From assembly GCA_036390175.1 (NCBI GenBank), contig DASWCG010000348.1:1-10185 (forward strand): a stretch of 10,185 nt of DNA. Direction: 5' to 3'. Below, in pieces: positions 1 through 6,166 of the stretch (the stretch's first letter is position 1; each line of letters starts with the position of its first letter). The notes beneath the pieces were generated by a model. That model had not been told where the DNA came from and made no database searches. It saw only the letters and a program-made list of their open reading frames with translations. The stretch comes from DASQHY01 sp036390175 (GTDB lineage: Bacteria > Acidobacteriota > Terriglobia > Acidiferrales > UBA7541). The position numbers and the translations under genes are program-made.

Positions 1-2
1 GG

Positions 3-1361
3 CGCATCCGCGAAAAGAGTTCGGCAAGAGAAGATTCAGCAACAAAAGAAAAAACGAATTCTTCGCAGGAACAAGAGCCGCCGGCGGTCCAACTGAGCAC
101 GTGGCAAAGCTGGGAACAGGTCGCGCGCTGGTATTCCGGCCCGGGAGAGACCGCCGCATCCGCGGACGCCGCAGTCGCTGCGAGAGCGGCCGAACTCACG
201 CGAGGACAAAAGGAAGATCTGCAGAAGCTGCAAGCGTTGTATTCATTCGTGGCCTTGAAGATTCGGACGGTCGCGCTTCCACTCAGCGCAGCAGGCTATC
301 GTTCGCTGGCGCCGGGGCAGATCCTCCAACAGGGCTATGGCACGCCGCAAGACAAACATGCGCTGCTCGCCGCGCTGGCGAAGGGCATCGGTCTCTCCGC
401 TGTCCCGGTATTTGTCAGCCCCACGCGCAAACTGGATGAGGACGTTCCCTCGCCGGCTCAATTTGAAAATGTGATCACCGCGGTGCGCGTCGGAAACGAG
501 TTGGTGTGGCTTGATACCGGACCGGAAGTTGCACCGTTCCGCATGCTGTCTTCGAATCTGCGCAACAAGCGCGGCTTTGCGGTGTTCCCGACTTCCGCGG
601 GAACCGACGCCACATCGAGGGAGCCTTTTCGCTGGCTGACGACTCCCCCAGACCCACCCTTCCCCGCGAGGCAAAGCGTGACCGTGACGGGCGAGCTGAA
701 TGCCGCTGGAAAATTGACTGCGCGCGTCGCTTACACATTGCGGGGTGACGCAGAATTGCTCTTGCGTGTGACTTTTCACCGCGCGCCGAAGGACCAATGG
801 AACACGATTGGCCTGCTCCTCGCGTTTTCCGACGGGTTTCACGGCGAAGTCAGCGAAGTGACTCCCTCCGACCCCGAAGCGGCCGCGGACCCGTTTCACG
901 TCGAGTTTCAACTTGTGCAGGATCATGCGGTGAAATGGGCCGAGCAGAAGGCCGGTCTGACTCTACCTTTGCCGGGGATGGGCCTGCCCGATCTCCCCGA
1001 GCATCTTCCTGCCGACGACAGTGGGGCGCCCGCCTTGCAACTCGGGACGCCGCTCGACATCACCACTCGCGCCTCAATCGTCTTGCCCGCGGGAGTGACC
1101 GTCCGTGCTCCTTTTCCTGTGGCCGTAAGACGCGATTATGCGGAATATCGCTCGACTTACCGCCTGGAGGGAAACCGAATCATCGCCACGCGTGACCTGC
1201 GCTTCCTGATGCGCGAACTCCCCGTCGCGCGCTTTGCCGATTACTCGGCGTTTGTCCATGCCGTGCGCAACGACGAAGCGCAGACTGCCGGACTGGAGCG
1301 CCAGTCGCCGAACCCGCCGGCGACGTCTCCGCAAAAACACGCCTCCGCGGCAGCCCGCTGA
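3..1361 (+). CDS. DUF3857/transglutaminase-like protein, 5' end outside the window, active site degenerate
   Basis: The frame is open from the left edge to the TGA at 1359-1361, giving about 452 visible residues; the start lies upstream, so the TTG near 237 is internal. An early stretch (TWQSWEQVARWYSG), then an LYSFVALKIRTVALPLS segment, GYGTPQDKHALLAAL and PSPAQFENVITAV, matches the core of the transglutaminase-like domain found behind DUF3857 in Acidobacteria and Bacteroidetes. In this family the core normally reads GYGDCKDK and later a His before VITAV. Here the nucleophile Cys position is Pro (codon 345-347) and the His position is Asn (468-470), while the WLD Asp remains (513-515). The roughly 280 residues after that are beta-rich with no recognised motif. 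Known family members are thought to be exported or envelope proteins, but no signal peptide can be judged here. Inference: a non-catalytic relative with a structural or binding role. The family call is firm; the function is unknown. Confidence 0.82.
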   Translation, partial: RIREKSSAREDSATKEKTNSSQEQEPPAVQLSTWQSWEQVARWYSGPGETAASADAAVAARAAELTRGQKEDLQKLQALYSFVALKIRTVALPLSAAGYRSLAPGQILQQGYGTPQDKHALLAALAKGIGLSAVPVFVSPTRKLDEDVPSPAQFENVITAVRVGNELVWLDTGPEVAPFRMLSSNLRNKRGFAVFPTSAGTDATSREPFRWLTTPPDPPFPARQSVTVTGELNAAGKLTARVAYTLRGDAELLLRVTFHRAPKDQWNTIGLLLAFSDGFHGEVSEVTPSDPEAAADPFHVEFQLVQDHAVKWAEQKAGLTLPLPGMGLPDLPEHLPADDSGAPALQLGTPLDITTRASIVLPAGVTVRAPFPVAVRRDYAEYRSTYRLEGNRIIATRDLRFLMRELPVARFADYSAFVHAVRNDEAQTAGLERQSPNPPATSPQKHASAAAR

Positions 1362-1391
1362 CCCCTCGCGGCCAGGACAGACGGACAGAAC

Positions 1392-1967
1392 CTACTTCAC
1401 TTCCATGATTTCTTTCTCTTTGGCGGCCGACAGGTCTTCAATCTTCTTGGTTTCCTGGTGAGTGACTTTCTCGAGCTCTTCGAGCGTGCGTTTCTTCTCG
1501 TCTTCGCTGATTTTCTTTTCTTTTTCGAGTTTTTCCACCGCTTCTTTGATGTCCCTCCGGATGTTGCGGACGGCGGTGCGGTGGTTCTCGAGGACTTTGT
1601 GGAGGTGCTTGACCAGGTCCTTGCGGCGCTCTTCGGTGAGCGCCGGAATCGGCACGCGGACGATTTTCCCGTCCGTCGCCGGATTCAAGCCGAGATCGGA
1701 CGTGCGAATCGCTTTGTCAATCATGGACACCGCGCTGGGGTCCCAGGGCGAGATGATGATCATGGTCGGCTCGGGCACCGACAGCGCCCCCAGTTGATTC
1801 ACGGGCATCGGCGTGCCGTGGTAGTCCACGCGGATGTGGTCGAGCAGCGCCACGTTGGCGCGGCCGGTGCGCAGCGCGGCCAGTTCCTTGCGAAAATCAT
1901 CCACGGCTTTTTCCATGCGAGTCCTGGCTTGCGCCATCGCGTCTTTGCTGCTGCCGATTGCCGTCAT
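1392..1967 (-). CDS. frr: Ribosome recycling factor
   Basis: Encodes 191 residues, close to the usual 185 of RRF. RRF acts with EF-G to split post-termination ribosomes so that subunits and mRNA are reused. The protein shows the family's LRTGRAN motif (near residue 33), the PEPTMIIISPWDPSA segment of the beta-rich domain II, NPATDGKIVRVPIPALTEERR and the long charged helix RNIRRDIKEAVEKLEKEKKISEDE that ends domain I. The ATG at 1965-1967 is preceded by GGGAGGA with an 8-base spacer, which supports this start over Met11. It lies 75 bases downstream of pyrH and probably shares its transcript. The order pyrH-frr is widely conserved. The intergenic leader could hide the Shine-Dalgarno sequence in a hairpin (see the separate entry). 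The gene is intact with a TAG stop at 1392-1394. Confidence 0.98.
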   Translation of the reverse strand: MTAIGSSKDAMAQARTRMEKAVDDFRKELAALRTGRANVALLDHIRVDYHGTPMPVNQLGALSVPEPTMIIISPWDPSAVSMIDKAIRTSDLGLNPATDGKIVRVPIPALTEERRKDLVKHLHKVLENHRTAVRNIRRDIKEAVEKLEKEKKISEDEKKRTLEELEKVTHQETKKIEDLSAAKEKEIMEVK

Positions 1968-1976
1968 GGGATTTTT

Positions 1977-2009
1977 CCTCCCGGTGTGGAGGTTTCAGGA
2001 GATCTCCTG
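1977..2009 (-). promoter_or_regulatory. frr leader: SD-sequestering hairpin beside a 14-bp palindrome
   Basis: On the - strand the frr Shine-Dalgarno GGAGG (1977-1981) can pair perfectly with CCTCC (1988-1992) across a six-base loop. Immediately upstream is the perfect palindrome CAGGAGATCTCCTG (1996-2009), whose AGGAG half could compete for the same CCTCC. This is seen directly in the sequence. A translational switch, or coupling to ribosomes finishing pyrH, is inference; the palindrome could also be a protein site or chance. Confidence 0.4.
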
Positions 2010-2042
2010 CTGCTACAGATTCATCCGCAGGCGCGCGGGCCC

Positions 2043-2801
2043 TCAGCCCCGCGTCACGCTGGAGCCCACGCGCTCGCCGTACACCACGCGCTTGATATTT
2101 CCATGCACGTTCAGGTTGAACACGATGATGGGCATGTTGTTGTCCATGCAGAGCGAAATGGCCGTCGAGTCCATGACCTCTAGACTCTTCTGCAACACAT
2201 CGCGAAAGCTGATTCGCTCGATGCGTTTCGCCCCCGGTACTTTTTCGGGGTCGGCGTCGTAGATGCCGTCCACGCGGGTGGCCTTCAGGATCACCTGCGC
2301 CTTGATCTCCATGGCACGGAGCGCCGCAGCCGTGTCGGTGGAGAAATAGGGATTCCCCGTGCCTGCCGCAAAGATTACCACGCGGCCCTTTTCCAGATGG
2401 CGCGTGGCGCGCCGGCGAATGAATGGCTCGGCCACCTGATGCATCTCGATGGCGCTCATCAGCCGCGTGAAGCAGCCCTGTTTTTCCAGTGCGTCCTGAA
2501 GCGCCAGCCCGTTGATCACCGTCGCCAGCATGCCCATGTAATCGCCGGTGGCGCGGTCAATCTCCAGCGATTTCTGGCGCGTTCCGCGGAAGATATTTCC
2601 CCCGCCGACCATGATGGCCACTTGCACGCCGAGGTCGTTGACTTCCTTGATCTCCCGCGCAATCGCAGCGACCGTTTCCCCATGGATGCCGTAACCCTGG
2701 GGCCCCTGCAGGGATTCACCCGAAAGTTTCAGGACGATGCGCTGATACACGGGCGCCGCCTTTTTCGGTTCCCGTTTGGCTGCGGTGCTGGTTGCTTTCA
2801 T
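2043..2801 (-). CDS. pyrH: UMP kinase
   Basis: Encodes 252 residues of bacterial UMP kinase, an amino acid kinase-fold hexamer that phosphorylates UMP to UDP with ATP in pyrimidine nucleotide synthesis. Visible landmarks are LKLSGESLQG (residues 24-33, phosphate-binding start), VGGGNIFRG (65-73), GDYMGMLATVINGLALQDAL (86-105), AAGTGNPYFSTDTAA (145-159, UMP-binding) and LKATRVDGIYDADP (172-185, nucleotide-binding). The frame extends upstream to 2939, but that stretch overlaps the tsf terminator and the likely promoter, so the ATG at 2799-2801 is chosen; the SD is weak (GGCGGA, about 7 bases away). The first 19 residues are a basic Ala/Lys-rich extension before the fold. The gene heads a two-gene unit with frr. 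Allosteric GTP/UTP control is known for the family but not visible here. Confidence 0.97.
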   Translation of the reverse strand: MKATSTAAKREPKKAAPVYQRIVLKLSGESLQGPQGYGIHGETVAAIAREIKEVNDLGVQVAIMVGGGNIFRGTRQKSLEIDRATGDYMGMLATVINGLALQDALEKQGCFTRLMSAIEMHQVAEPFIRRRATRHLEKGRVVIFAAGTGNPYFSTDTAAALRAMEIKAQVILKATRVDGIYDADPEKVPGAKRIERISFRDVLQKSLEVMDSTAISLCMDNNMPIIVFNLNVHGNIKRVVYGERVGSSVTRG

Positions 2802-2848
2802 CAGACGGTCCGCCGCGAGTAATGCATCGATTTGCAGAATCGCGCGGC

Positions 2849-2854
2849 ATTGTA
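2849..2854 (-). promoter_or_regulatory. Extended -10 promoter for pyrH-frr
   Basis: The - strand reads TGT-TACAAT here: a 5/6 match to TATAAT preceded by a TGn extended -10 element. No good -35 is seen 16-18 bases upstream, as expected for extended -10 promoters. The start of transcription would fall near 2842, about 40 bases before the pyrH ATG. Its place directly after the tsf terminator supports the call. Confidence 0.6.
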
Positions 2855-2898
2855 ACAAAGAATCCCACCCGCCGCACTCCCGGCCGCCGCTCCGGCCG

Positions 2899-2931
2899 AA
2901 AAAAAAGAGCGCCCCGCGGCTGGGACGCTCT
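2899..2931 (-). terminator. Intrinsic terminator after tsf
   Basis: On the - strand AGAGCGTCCC (2931-2922) pairs with GGGGCGCTCT (2915-2906) over ten base pairs including one U-G, with loop AGCCGC, and runs straight into eight Ts (2906-2899). It begins 28 bases past the tsf stop codon. This is a textbook Rho-independent terminator and should end, or strongly reduce, transcription from the ribosomal-protein genes before pyrH. Confidence 0.92.
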
Positions 2932-2958
2932 CGAAACAAACGGTTTGCGTTTTTGACT

Positions 2959-3606
2959 TCACTCCGTGGTGCCCGCTGCCGGGGCGGCCTTGTCCTCGCC
3001 CACCTTCAGGCGAAAGAAGCGCCGCACGGAGATGTTCTCGCCGAGCTTGGCAACGGCCTGGTGGATCAGCTCCTGGACAGTGAGTGATTCGTCCTTGATG
3101 AAGTGCTGCTCGTAAAGGCAGTTTTCCTCGTAGAATTTCTCCATTTTCCCGTTGACGATTTTCTCGATGACGGGGTCGGGCTTCCCCGTGGCGCGAGCCT
3201 GCTCGCGGTAGATTTCGCGCTCCCGATCGAGCATCTCCTGCGTCACCTCTTCCCGGCGCACGTACCGCGGGTCGAGGGCGGCAACGTGCATGGCGATGTC
3301 ATGACACAGCTTTTGAAACGCCTCGGTGCGGGCGACGAAATCCGATTCGCAGTTGACTTCCACGATCACGCCGATTTTCCCGCCGGCGTGGATGTAGCTT
3401 CCCACCAGGCCCTCGGACGCCTGCCGCTGAGCTTTTTTCTGCGCCGCGGCCTGGCCCTTCTTTCCCAGGACCTTGACGGCCTTCTCGATGTCGCCGCCAG
3501 CTTCGAGCAGCGCCGCCCGGCAATCGCTGAAGCCGGCGCTGGTGCGCTCTCGCAACTCCTTGACGAGTTGCGCGGGGATGTTGATCTGCTCTGGTTTTGT
3601 GCTCAT
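2959..3606 (-). CDS. tsf: Translation elongation factor Ts (short form)
   Basis: Encodes 215 residues from the ATG at 3604-3606. EF-Ts is the guanine nucleotide exchange factor that recycles EF-Tu. The N-terminal UBA-like module shows RERTSAGFSDCRAALLEA (residues 19-36), a variant of the family's RxxTGAGMxDCKxAL motif. The core holds GKIGVIVEVNCESDFVAR (76-93) with the Asp-Phe pair that disturbs Mg binding in EF-Tu. It is shorter than E. coli EF-Ts (about 283 residues) and resembles the one-repeat form of Thermus and other phyla; the C-terminus is an Ala/Pro/Thr tail. The frame is open well upstream, and an in-frame ATG at 3730-3732 would add 42 strongly basic residues. The chosen start matches the family N-terminus, though its AAGGA SD is far (about 13 bases). 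It is paired with rpsB as in most bacteria. Confidence 0.96.
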   Translation of the reverse strand: MSTKPEQINIPAQLVKELRERTSAGFSDCRAALLEAGGDIEKAVKVLGKKGQAAAQKKAQRQASEGLVGSYIHAGGKIGVIVEVNCESDFVARTEAFQKLCHDIAMHVAALDPRYVRREEVTQEMLDREREIYREQARATGKPDPVIEKIVNGKMEKFYEENCLYEQHFIKDESLTVQELIHQAVAKLGENISVRRFFRLKVGEDKAAPAAGTTE

Positions 3607-3796
3607 GGCCGGTGCAGGTTCCTTCTGTCTTGATTCCGTTCCGGGCTTGCGGGCCCGCCCCGCGGATTGCATTTTCTGCCGGGACTTACCTGGGATCGCG
3701 CGCTTTTTCTTGTTCCATTTCTTCCGCCGCATAGTCTCCCGGGGCAAGACAGCCAAAGGGAAATCAGGGGCTCTTCCCGCGAGGGTTCTGGAAGAA

Positions 3797-4660
3797 CTAG
3801 CGCTTTTCTTCCTCTTCGGCGGGCACGACCGGCTCGGCAGGCGTCTCGCCCTCCACAAAGTCGCCTTCCTGCTTTTCGTAGGCCTCGTAAGCGCTGGTGT
3901 CCACGTACTCGACAACCTCGGCTATTTCGGCGCCTTCTTCGGCGGCCTTTTCTTCCGCAATCTGCGTCTGTTCAAAAGCGTTGCGCCCTTCCAGAATCGC
4001 GTCCGAAATCTTCGACGTAAACAAGCGGATGGCGCGCAGCGCGTCGTCATTGCCCGGGATCACCCAGTCCACCAAATCGGGGTTGCAATTGGTGTCCACC
4101 ACGGATACCACGGGAACGCCCATGCGCCGGGCTTCTCGCACGGCGATTTCTTCCGCATTCGAGTCCACCACGAACATGGCGTCCGGAAGCGCGGTCATGT
4201 TCTCGACGCCTTCGAGGTTCTGGTGCAGGTGTTTCATCTCGCGGTCGAGCCGCGCGGCCTCTTTTTTGGAGAGCTGCGCCATCCGCCCGTCTTCCACCAT
4301 GGCTTTCAAGAGCTTCATGCGTTTGATGGATTTTTGCAGCGTGGCCCAGTTGGTGAGCGTGCCGCCCAGCCAGCGGTGGTTCACGTAGAACGCGCCGCAG
4401 CGCTGGGCCTCTTCCGCAATGGCTTCCTGCGCCTGCCGCTTGGTGCCTATCAGAAGGATGGTCTTGCCACGGCCGGAAAGTTCGCTGACGAAGCGCGCTG
4501 CTTCGCGGAACATTTTTAAGGTTTTCTGGAGATCAATGATGTGGATGCCGTTGCGCTCCCCGAAAATATACTCTTTCATCTTCGGGTTCCAGCGCCGCGT
4601 CTGGTGGCCGAAATGCACCCCGGCCTCCAGAAGCTCTTTCATCGTAATTTCGACCGCCAA
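3797..4660 (-). CDS. rpsB: 30S ribosomal protein S2
   Basis: Encodes 287 residues of S2, which sits on the back of the small subunit and joins late in assembly. Clear family blocks are MKELLEAGVHFGHQTRRWNP (7-26), YIFGERNGIHIIDLQKT (30-46), ILLIGTKRQAQEAI (68-81), NHRWLGGTLTNW (94-105), LPDAMFVVDSNAEEIAVREA (157-176) and NCNPDLVDWVIPGNDDA (190-206). The start is the TTG at 4658-4660: GAGGAGG lies four bases upstream, while the first ATG (codon 7) has no SD. Residues from about 236 form an acidic Glu/Ala/Pro tail beyond the S2 fold, as in several phyla. It lies 145 bases downstream of rpsI behind a leader with several inverted repeats, and upstream of tsf. In E. coli S2 represses its own operon; whether that applies here is unknown. 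Confidence 0.98.
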   Translation of the reverse strand: MAVEITMKELLEAGVHFGHQTRRWNPKMKEYIFGERNGIHIIDLQKTLKMFREAARFVSELSGRGKTILLIGTKRQAQEAIAEEAQRCGAFYVNHRWLGGTLTNWATLQKSIKRMKLLKAMVEDGRMAQLSKKEAARLDREMKHLHQNLEGVENMTALPDAMFVVDSNAEEIAVREARRMGVPVVSVVDTNCNPDLVDWVIPGNDDALRAIRLFTSKISDAILEGRNAFEQTQIAEEKAAEEGAEIAEVVEYVDTSAYEAYEKQEGDFVEGETPAEPVVPAEEEEKR

Positions 4661-4806
4661 CGTCCCTCCTCAGGAAATTAGCCGCTTGCGGCTACGGCGA
4701 ACATTCCGCCGCAGCAGAGCGGCCTCTTGCCGGCTTCCTTGCCGGCCGTGAATTTGGGAAACCCGCGCTGCGCGTAACGCGGCGCGGGCCGCCCATGGCT
4801 TGCTGA
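4661..4806 (-). promoter_or_regulatory. rpsB leader with several inverted repeats, possible autoregulatory RNA
   Basis: Read on the - strand, the rpsI-rpsB gap holds four structural elements. First, a long hairpin CCCGCGC/GCGCGGG (4788-4782 with 4768-4762) encloses CGCG-TTA-CGCG and is followed by TTT only. Second, GCCGC/GCGGC (4723-4708). Third, CGGCG/CGCCG (4711-4695), which shares four bases with the second, so the two exclude each other. Fourth, AGCCGC/GCGGCT (4693-4680), ending eight bases before the SD. A direct repeat CTTGCCGGC (+ strand, 4726-4734 and 4738-4746) lies between the first and second. No -10/-35 pair was found, so rpsB is probably read from the rplM promoter. Autoregulation by S2 is inferred from E. 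coli precedent; sequence similarity to a known S2 leader was not established. Confidence 0.45.
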
Positions 4807-5229
4807 CTAGCGCTTGCTGAACTGGAAGCGCTTCCGTGCTCCCTTTTGCCCGTACTTCTTGCGTTCTTTCATGCGCGAATCGCGCGTCAGAAATCCGTTC
4901 TTGCGCAGGCCGTGGCGCAGCTCGGCGTTGAACCTGGCCAGCGCGCGCGACAGCCCCATGCGCACCGCGCCCGATTGCCCGCCGGCGCCGCCGCCCTTGG
5001 CCGTGGCCATCACGTCCACCTGGTTCAATGTATCGGTAAACTTCAGCGGCTCAATCGCGGCGTTCTTCCAGGCGACGTTCTTGAAATAATCTTCCACGGC
5101 CCGGCCGTTCACCTGATACTTGCCGCTGCCCAGCCGGATAAACACCCGCGCCACCGACTCCTTGCGGCGTCCCGTGCCGTAGAACCACGTCTTGGCCGTG
5201 CCCTCAATGGGCGGTGCTGTCGAACTCAC
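4807..5229 (-). CDS. rpsI: 30S ribosomal protein S9
   Basis: Encodes 140 residues. S9 lies in the head of the small subunit and its C-terminal tail reaches the P-site tRNA. Seen are FYGTGRRKESVARVFI (residues 16-31), GKYQVNGRAVEDYF (36-49), the glycine-rich TAKGGGAGGQSGAVRMGLSR (76-95), GFLTRDSRMKERKKYGQKGARKRFQFSKR at the end (112-140), including the invariant terminal SKR. The start is GTG (5227-5229) directly behind repeated GAGGAGG, about four bases away; this adds a short non-conserved N-terminus of about 14 residues before the fold. It follows rplM by 75 bases, the near-universal L13-S9 pair, and should be on the same transcript. Confidence 0.98.
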   Translation of the reverse strand: MSSTAPPIEGTAKTWFYGTGRRKESVARVFIRLGSGKYQVNGRAVEDYFKNVAWKNAAIEPLKFTDTLNQVDVMATAKGGGAGGQSGAVRMGLSRALARFNAELRHGLRKNGFLTRDSRMKERKKYGQKGARKRFQFSKR

Positions 5230-5304
5230 TCCTCCTCCTCAAAAACTTCCCGCAAGCGCAAGATTCCCCGGCGGCTCCCACATCCTGGGAGGCTTTTCGG
5301 CGGG

Positions 5305-5754
5305 TTACAGCGCAAGCGGCTGCGGCTTCTGGCCGGCGTGGCGCTGCAGCCCCTGCGCGTCCAGATAGACGCGGAGCTTTCGGGCGCGCCGCGCGCGCAG
5401 CTTGTTCTTCGGCAGCATGCCGAGGACGGCCTCGCGCACAATCCAATCGGCCCGCTTCGCGCGAATCCTCTTGATGGGGATTTCCTTCAAGCCACCGGGA
5501 TAACCGCTATGATGGCGGTAGACCTTCTGCTCGAGCTTGTTTCCCGTCAACCGAATCTTGTCGGCGTTGATCACCACCACGTGGTCGCCGGAATCCAGAT
5601 AGGGCGTAAACGCCGGCTTATCCTTCCCAATCAATACCCGCGCCACTCGCGTGGCCAAGCGCCCCAAAACCTGGTCCGAAGCGTCCACGACAAACCAGTT
5701 GTTGCCCTGCTTGAGTTGTTCGGCCTCCCGGCCACGTGCTACGTAAGTCCGCAT
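5305..5754 (-). CDS. rplM: 50S ribosomal protein L13
   Basis: Encodes 149 residues, within the family's usual 142-150. L13 is an early assembly protein of the large subunit. Family blocks seen are WFVVDASDQVLGRLATRVA (20-38), LIGKDKPAFTPYLDSGDHVV (41-60), NADKIRLTGNKLEQKVYRHH (63-82), SGYPGGLKEIP (83-93), VREAVLGMLPKNKL (106-119) and the terminal QKPQPLAL. The ATG at 5752-5754 (MRTYV) is chosen. A TTG at 5794-5796 in the same frame would add 14 residues but lies inside the -10 box of the promoter, so it cannot be on that transcript. The SD is poor (GGGCGG abuts the start; GGAAGG is too far). It is the first gene of the translation block. Confidence 0.97.
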   Translation of the reverse strand: MRTYVARGREAEQLKQGNNWFVVDASDQVLGRLATRVARVLIGKDKPAFTPYLDSGDHVVVINADKIRLTGNKLEQKVYRHHSGYPGGLKEIPIKRIRAKRADWIVREAVLGMLPKNKLRARRARKLRVYLDAQGLQRHAGQKPQPLAL

Positions 5755-5792
5755 CCGCCCAGTGACACCCTTCCCCTCAAAGACAAACCCTA

Positions 5793-5821
5793 ACAATAAT
5801 GGATTTAGCCACTCTTGTCAA
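5793..5821 (-). promoter_or_regulatory. Sigma-70 type promoter of the rplM-rpsI-rpsB-tsf unit
   Basis: On the - strand a perfect TTGACA (5821-5816) is followed after exactly 17 bases by TATTGT (5798-5793), a 4/6 match to TATAAT. The predicted start near 5786 gives a leader of about 32 bases to the rplM ATG. The perfect -35, ideal spacing and location before a highly expressed operon make this the best promoter in the window. Confidence 0.85.
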
Positions 5822-5895
5822 TGCGGGGGAGCGGCGATCACTTGCATTTGTGACGCCGCCAGCGCAACATCATCTTTCCAACCAGAGGACTTGGC

Positions 5896-6102
5896 ATGCT
5901 CACACCCGGCCAACCCGTGCGCGTAAACCTCGCAGGGCTCCAAGTCGGCGGCGTGCTGTTCCATGCCGCGGTCACCGACGCCGTCGGCCACGTCGTGAAG
6001 CAGACTTCGGCGTCTCCCGAAAAATATCTCGTCAAGCTGCTCTTTTCCTTCAAGGGGGTAACGGAAGTGGAAGTTCCCGCCGAGCGCATCAAGGCAACCT
6101 GA
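5896..6102 (+). CDS. Small protein of unknown function, 68 residues
   Basis: A short open frame with ATG at 5896-5898, a good SD (AGAGGA, about six bases upstream) and TGA at 6100-6102. I do not recognise a family. The protein alternates hydrophobic and polar residues in several short blocks (QPVRVNL, GGVLFHAAVTDAVGHVV, KYLVKLLFSF, VTEVEVPAERI), suggesting a small all-beta fold, perhaps SH3-barrel-like; there is no signal peptide or membrane helix. It is transcribed divergently from rplM with 141 bases between the start codons and lies 64 bases before the aminotransferase start. No clear promoter of its own was found (the only candidate, TTGCAT with CAACAT, is weak). The SD and high GC at third positions argue that it is real. 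The function is open. Confidence 0.72.
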   Translation: MLTPGQPVRVNLAGLQVGGVLFHAAVTDAVGHVVKQTSASPEKYLVKLLFSFKGVTEVEVPAERIKAT

Positions 6103-6136
6103 CTTGCGGGGCGCCTTGCTCCCCTCAAAAATCGGC

Positions 6137-6142
6137 TACAAT
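6137..6142 (+). promoter_or_regulatory. Candidate -10 (TACAAT) upstream of the class IV aminotransferase
   Basis: TACAAT matches TATAAT at 5/6 positions. The nearest -35-like sequence is TTGCTC (6116-6121) with a short 15-base spacer, and there is no TGn extension. Transcription from near 6149 would leave about 18 bases before the GTG start and would exclude the TTG at 6104. Confidence 0.45.
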
Positions 6143-6166
6143 AGTTACAGCTCTTACGGGGGTTGC

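Noticed and set aside
243..926. - strand open frame of 227 codons opposite the transglutaminase-like gene
   Set aside because: The + strand frame carries the family motifs; this one is low-complexity Arg/His-rich shadow.
3473..4519. Long + strand open frame (348 codons) opposite tsf and rpsB
   Set aside because: It spans two well-identified genes on the other strand, and the translation is His/Phe-rich, typical of an antisense shadow.
4762..4788. Long GC hairpin after rpsI as a full intrinsic terminator
   Set aside because: Only three Ts follow and no promoter for rpsB is visible downstream, so complete termination would leave rpsB and tsf without a source; treated instead as part of the leader.
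4846..5793. + strand open frame of 315 codons opposite rpsI and rplM
   Set aside because: It crosses two ribosomal protein genes and their gap; no motif or SD.
6104..6166. TTG start for the aminotransferase giving 21 more residues
   Set aside because: It begins one base after the stop of the small gene, has no homology to the family N-terminus and contains the likely -10 box.
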